Assembly: GCA_050999295.1 (NCBI GenBank)
Contig: JBPCPI010000160.1
Span: 1-7,118 of the forward strand
DNA length: 7,118 nt
Direction: 5' to 3'
From: JACCQS01 sp050999295
Lineage (GTDB): Bacteria; Actinomycetota; Actinomycetes; Mycobacteriales; Geodermatophilaceae
Below are positions 5,931-7,118 of this stretch, in pieces; the first letter of the stretch is position 1; every line of letters starts with the position of its first letter. Under the pieces are notes generated by a model, which had not been told where the DNA came from, ran no database searches, and saw only the letters and a program-made list of their open reading frames with translations. The position numbers and the translations under genes are program-made.

Positions 5931-6200
5931 GCACGTCCTGACACATCTCTTCGAAGGGATAGGACGGCGAGGCGGGCATTGCTGCTGCGAGCCGGGCACA
6001 CCCCTCTTGGGCCACGCCCCACGACAGCGCCCGACGGGGACGCAAACCGGAATCGAGCCAAACCCAGGGGCGGGTGGGCAGCCGCAAGGAGAACGTCCCG
6101 CCGCGCACCTGGACCGCGTCTGGCCCGACACCGGTCCTATGGGAATCGTCTAGCAGCCGCATCCGCGCACGCATGCCGATGTGCGGACTTCCGACTGGCG
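5931..6200 (-). ncRNA. Non-coding 5' end of the outer IS110 element, possible bridge RNA
   Basis: 270 bases between the outer transposase ATG and the inferred element edge, with no convincing gene. By family analogy this should encode the outer element's bridge RNA. The best stem is CGCCCC/GGGGCG (plus-strand 6067-6072 and 6015-6020). Its loop holds GATTCCGG (plus-strand 6047-6054), an exact match to the left flank of the insertion, and CGTCGGG (6030-6036), complementary to CCCGACG in the right flank. I could not find a convincing donor loop. Confidence 0.35.
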
Positions 6201-6224
6201 GCCGGAATCCCCAACCGAACAAAA

Positions 6225-6719
6225 TCATGCTCCTGACTCGAACGCAGCTGGCCAAAGGTCATTGTTGTTGTACAGCGCGTGCACGGCGTCCAGCTCGACG
6301 TCGGCGCTCTCCGGGGGGATCGCGACGCTGCCGGCGACCCACCAGTCGGCGCCCGGCAAGCCGGCGGACGCGTAGGCGCGTTCCCCCGGCTCGACATCGT
6401 TGTAGGACCTGCGCGCTTGGGCGATGACCTCGCCGTGCGCCGGTTCCCACAGTCGAACCGAACCGGCGTCCTTATGGGTCAGTACGACGGCGTCGTACCA
6501 CCTCCACACCACGACGTCAGTTCCGGTCGGCGACGTGGCGATCGCTACCAGATGACCAGGAGACACCCGCTCTACGCGCGGTGACGGGAACGTCGGCGCA
6601 AATCGCACCGAGAAGACCTGTCCTTTGCTCCATGCCTCACAAGCATGCTCCGCGACCCGCAGGACACGGGCACTTCGAAGGCACGGAACGACAGCGGAAC
6701 AAGAGGACGAGGAGGGCAT
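6225..6719 (-). CDS. Hypothetical protein, coding-like, family not recognised
   Basis: A minus-strand frame with very strong third-position G/C preference. Readable parts include GQVFSVRFAPTFPSPRVERV, SPGHLVAIATSPTGTDVVVW, RWYDAVVLTHKDAGSVRLWE, PAHGEVIAQARRSY and AYASAGLPGADWWVAGSVAI, ending YNNNDLWPAAFESGA. It is soluble-looking, rich in Trp and beta-prone, without signal peptide or membrane helix. The start is uncertain: ATG 6717-6719 gives 164 residues, but the first 35 look poor (PSSSSCSAVV); GTG 6606-6608, eight bases after a GGACAGG, would give 127. The stop lies about 18 bases from the outer IS edge and, across the restored junction, in the same frame as the integrase remnant. It may be a native chromosomal gene or cargo of the decayed element. 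No function can be assigned. Confidence 0.6.
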   Translation of the reverse strand: MPSSSSCSAVVPCLRSARVLRVAEHACEAWSKGQVFSVRFAPTFPSPRVERVSPGHLVAIATSPTGTDVVVWRWYDAVVLTHKDAGSVRLWEPAHGEVIAQARRSYNDVEPGERAYASAGLPGADWWVAGSVAIPPESADVELDAVHALYNNNDLWPAAFESGA

Positions 6720-7030
6720 GCGTCGAGTGTCGCTCACACACGCCATCGAACTGACTGATGTGCGCCGCGAGGGCTTGTGCCCTGACCGCGGGTGCACTCA
6801 TCTGCCGCGATCCGGGCGACCGCGTGGCGCGTCATTCCGCCGCGTCAGCGCGCCCACATTGACGCCCCTGCATGCATCCAGTCGGCGGCCAGAGTGCTAG
6901 ACGCAGTCTCGCACCCTGAGGCTCAGGGGGCATTCTTGCTTCCCGGCCGGCGGATGGCGGACTCCCCCTTGGCAATGGGCCAGCTCCGAGAACGACGGTC
7001 GGGAGGTTTTAACCGAGGCACACTCCATAC
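6720..7030. other. Intergenic region between the hypothetical gene and the NYN-type gene
   Basis: No convincing gene is seen; frames here lack consistent third-position bias. It contains a small perfect hairpin at 6914-6928 and should hold the promoter of the plus-strand NYN-type gene. I could not pick out confident -35/-10 hexamers. Confidence 0.45.
6914..6928. repeat. Short perfect hairpin
   Basis: CCCTGA (6914-6919), loop GGC, TCAGGG (6923-6928). No T-run follows immediately, though a T-richer stretch (ATTCTTGCTT) lies three bases on in the plus direction. No plus-strand gene is seen just upstream to be terminated, so its role is unknown. Confidence 0.35.
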
Positions 7031-7040
7031 GGAGAGGAGG
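7031..7040 (+). promoter_or_regulatory. Strong Shine-Dalgarno before a non-ATG start
   Basis: GGAGAGGAGG lies four bases before ATC 7045-7047. This is the best ribosome-binding site in the window and fixes the start of the NYN-type gene at the ATC, because no ATG, GTG or TTG occurs in frame nearby. Confidence 0.7.
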
Positions 7041-7044
7041 CGAA

Positions 7045-7118
7045 ATCAACATTCTCATCATCGACGGCGCGAACGTCGTGGGCAGCCGACCCGACGGCTG
7101 GTGGCGCGACCGACCCGG
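7045..7118 (+). CDS. NYN-type (PIN-like) domain protein, first 24 residues (cut by window edge)
   Basis: The frame reads (I/M)NILIIDGANVVGSRPDGW and then WRDRP before the edge. A hydrophobic strand followed by D-G-A-N-V at the very N-terminus is the first acidic motif of NYN domains, a PIN-like nuclease fold found in YacP-like RNA-processing proteins. The Asp would be one of the metal-binding residues. Family is inferred from this short stretch only. The codon at the expected Met position is ATC, with a strong ribosome-binding site four bases upstream; either AUC initiates, a G-to-C change has weakened the gene, or there is a base error. Confidence 0.6.
   Translation, partial: MNILIIDGANVVGSRPDGWWRDRP

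Larger units (their letters stand above)
3237..6207 (-). mobile_element. Outer IS110-family insertion sequence (interrupted by a second IS110 element)
   Basis: Edges are inferred from a 7-base sequence present at both ends (GCCGGAA on the plus strand at 3230-3236 and 6201-6207). Inside lie a transposase start with a 270-base non-coding 5' end and a transposase stop with only about 25 bases of 3' non-coding DNA, the layout of IS110-group elements. The span is 2971 bp; subtracting the inner 1458-bp element leaves 1513 bp, a normal size for this family. No terminal inverted repeats are seen, as expected. Removing the element joins TCGGTTGGGGATTCCGGC to TCCCCGACGTTCGG and gives a continuous integrase-like frame. 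Edges could shift within the 7-base overlap. Confidence 0.7.

Noticed and set aside
4314..6131. A single 605-residue protein from one open frame
   Set aside because: It spans two distinct IS110 elements and a non-coding end; the first part before ATG 5930 has no family match.
1..7118. CRISPR array, defence system or toxin-antitoxin module
   Set aside because: No regularly spaced repeats or recognisable defence or toxin families were found; the only repeat array is the GTGACGCGT cluster.

Overview
The window is high-GC DNA whose real reading frames prefer G or C at the third codon position. Its protein families (a CcdA-type membrane protein, a Cys-tailed cation transporter paired with a CDF exporter, an actinobacterial-type tyrosine integrase, IS110 transposases) point to an actinobacterium. 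It looks like a patch of mobile and broken DNA between backbone genes rather than one intact operon.

Layout. (1) 1-213, minus: start of a CcdA/DsbD-type membrane protein, cut by the window edge. (2) 322-710, minus: two weakly supported small ORFs with an ATGA overlap, beside an inverted array of the 9-mer GTGACGCGT (617-708). (3) 722-1123, plus: the C-terminal half of a cation transporter that has lost its 5' half, overlapping by 4 bp an intact CDF metal exporter (1120-2112). (4) 2113-2810: no convincing gene. (5) 2811-2854: the 3' part of a tRNA, probably an old attachment site, abutting a minus-strand tyrosine-integrase remnant (2814-3236) with two frameshifts; the second removes the catalytic Arg of the HxxR box. 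(6) about 3237-6207: an IS110-family element inserted in the integrase remnant, itself interrupted by a second, different IS110-family element (about 3546-5003). (7) 6225-6719, minus: a coding-like gene of unknown function. (8) 7045 to the edge, plus: the start of an NYN-type (PIN-like nuclease fold) protein whose initiator position reads ATC.

The main result is the nested IS110 pair. Both insertions can be reversed on paper. Removing 3546-5003 rejoins the outer transposase in frame (...RCL-KRRISDALYRQ...), and removing about 3237-6207 restores an integrase-like frame (...SVGDSGSPTFGPPKTR). The 237-nt non-coding end of the inner element folds on paper into two long stem-loops, as in the bridge RNA of IS110/IS621 recombinases. 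One loop carries short matches to the element's own two ends, and the other carries partial matches to the site actually invaded. Both transposases are broken, so mobility would need a helper enzyme.

Functionally, only the CDF exporter looks complete and able to work (efflux of Zn or a similar divalent metal). The integrase, the upstream cation transporter and both transposases are remnants.
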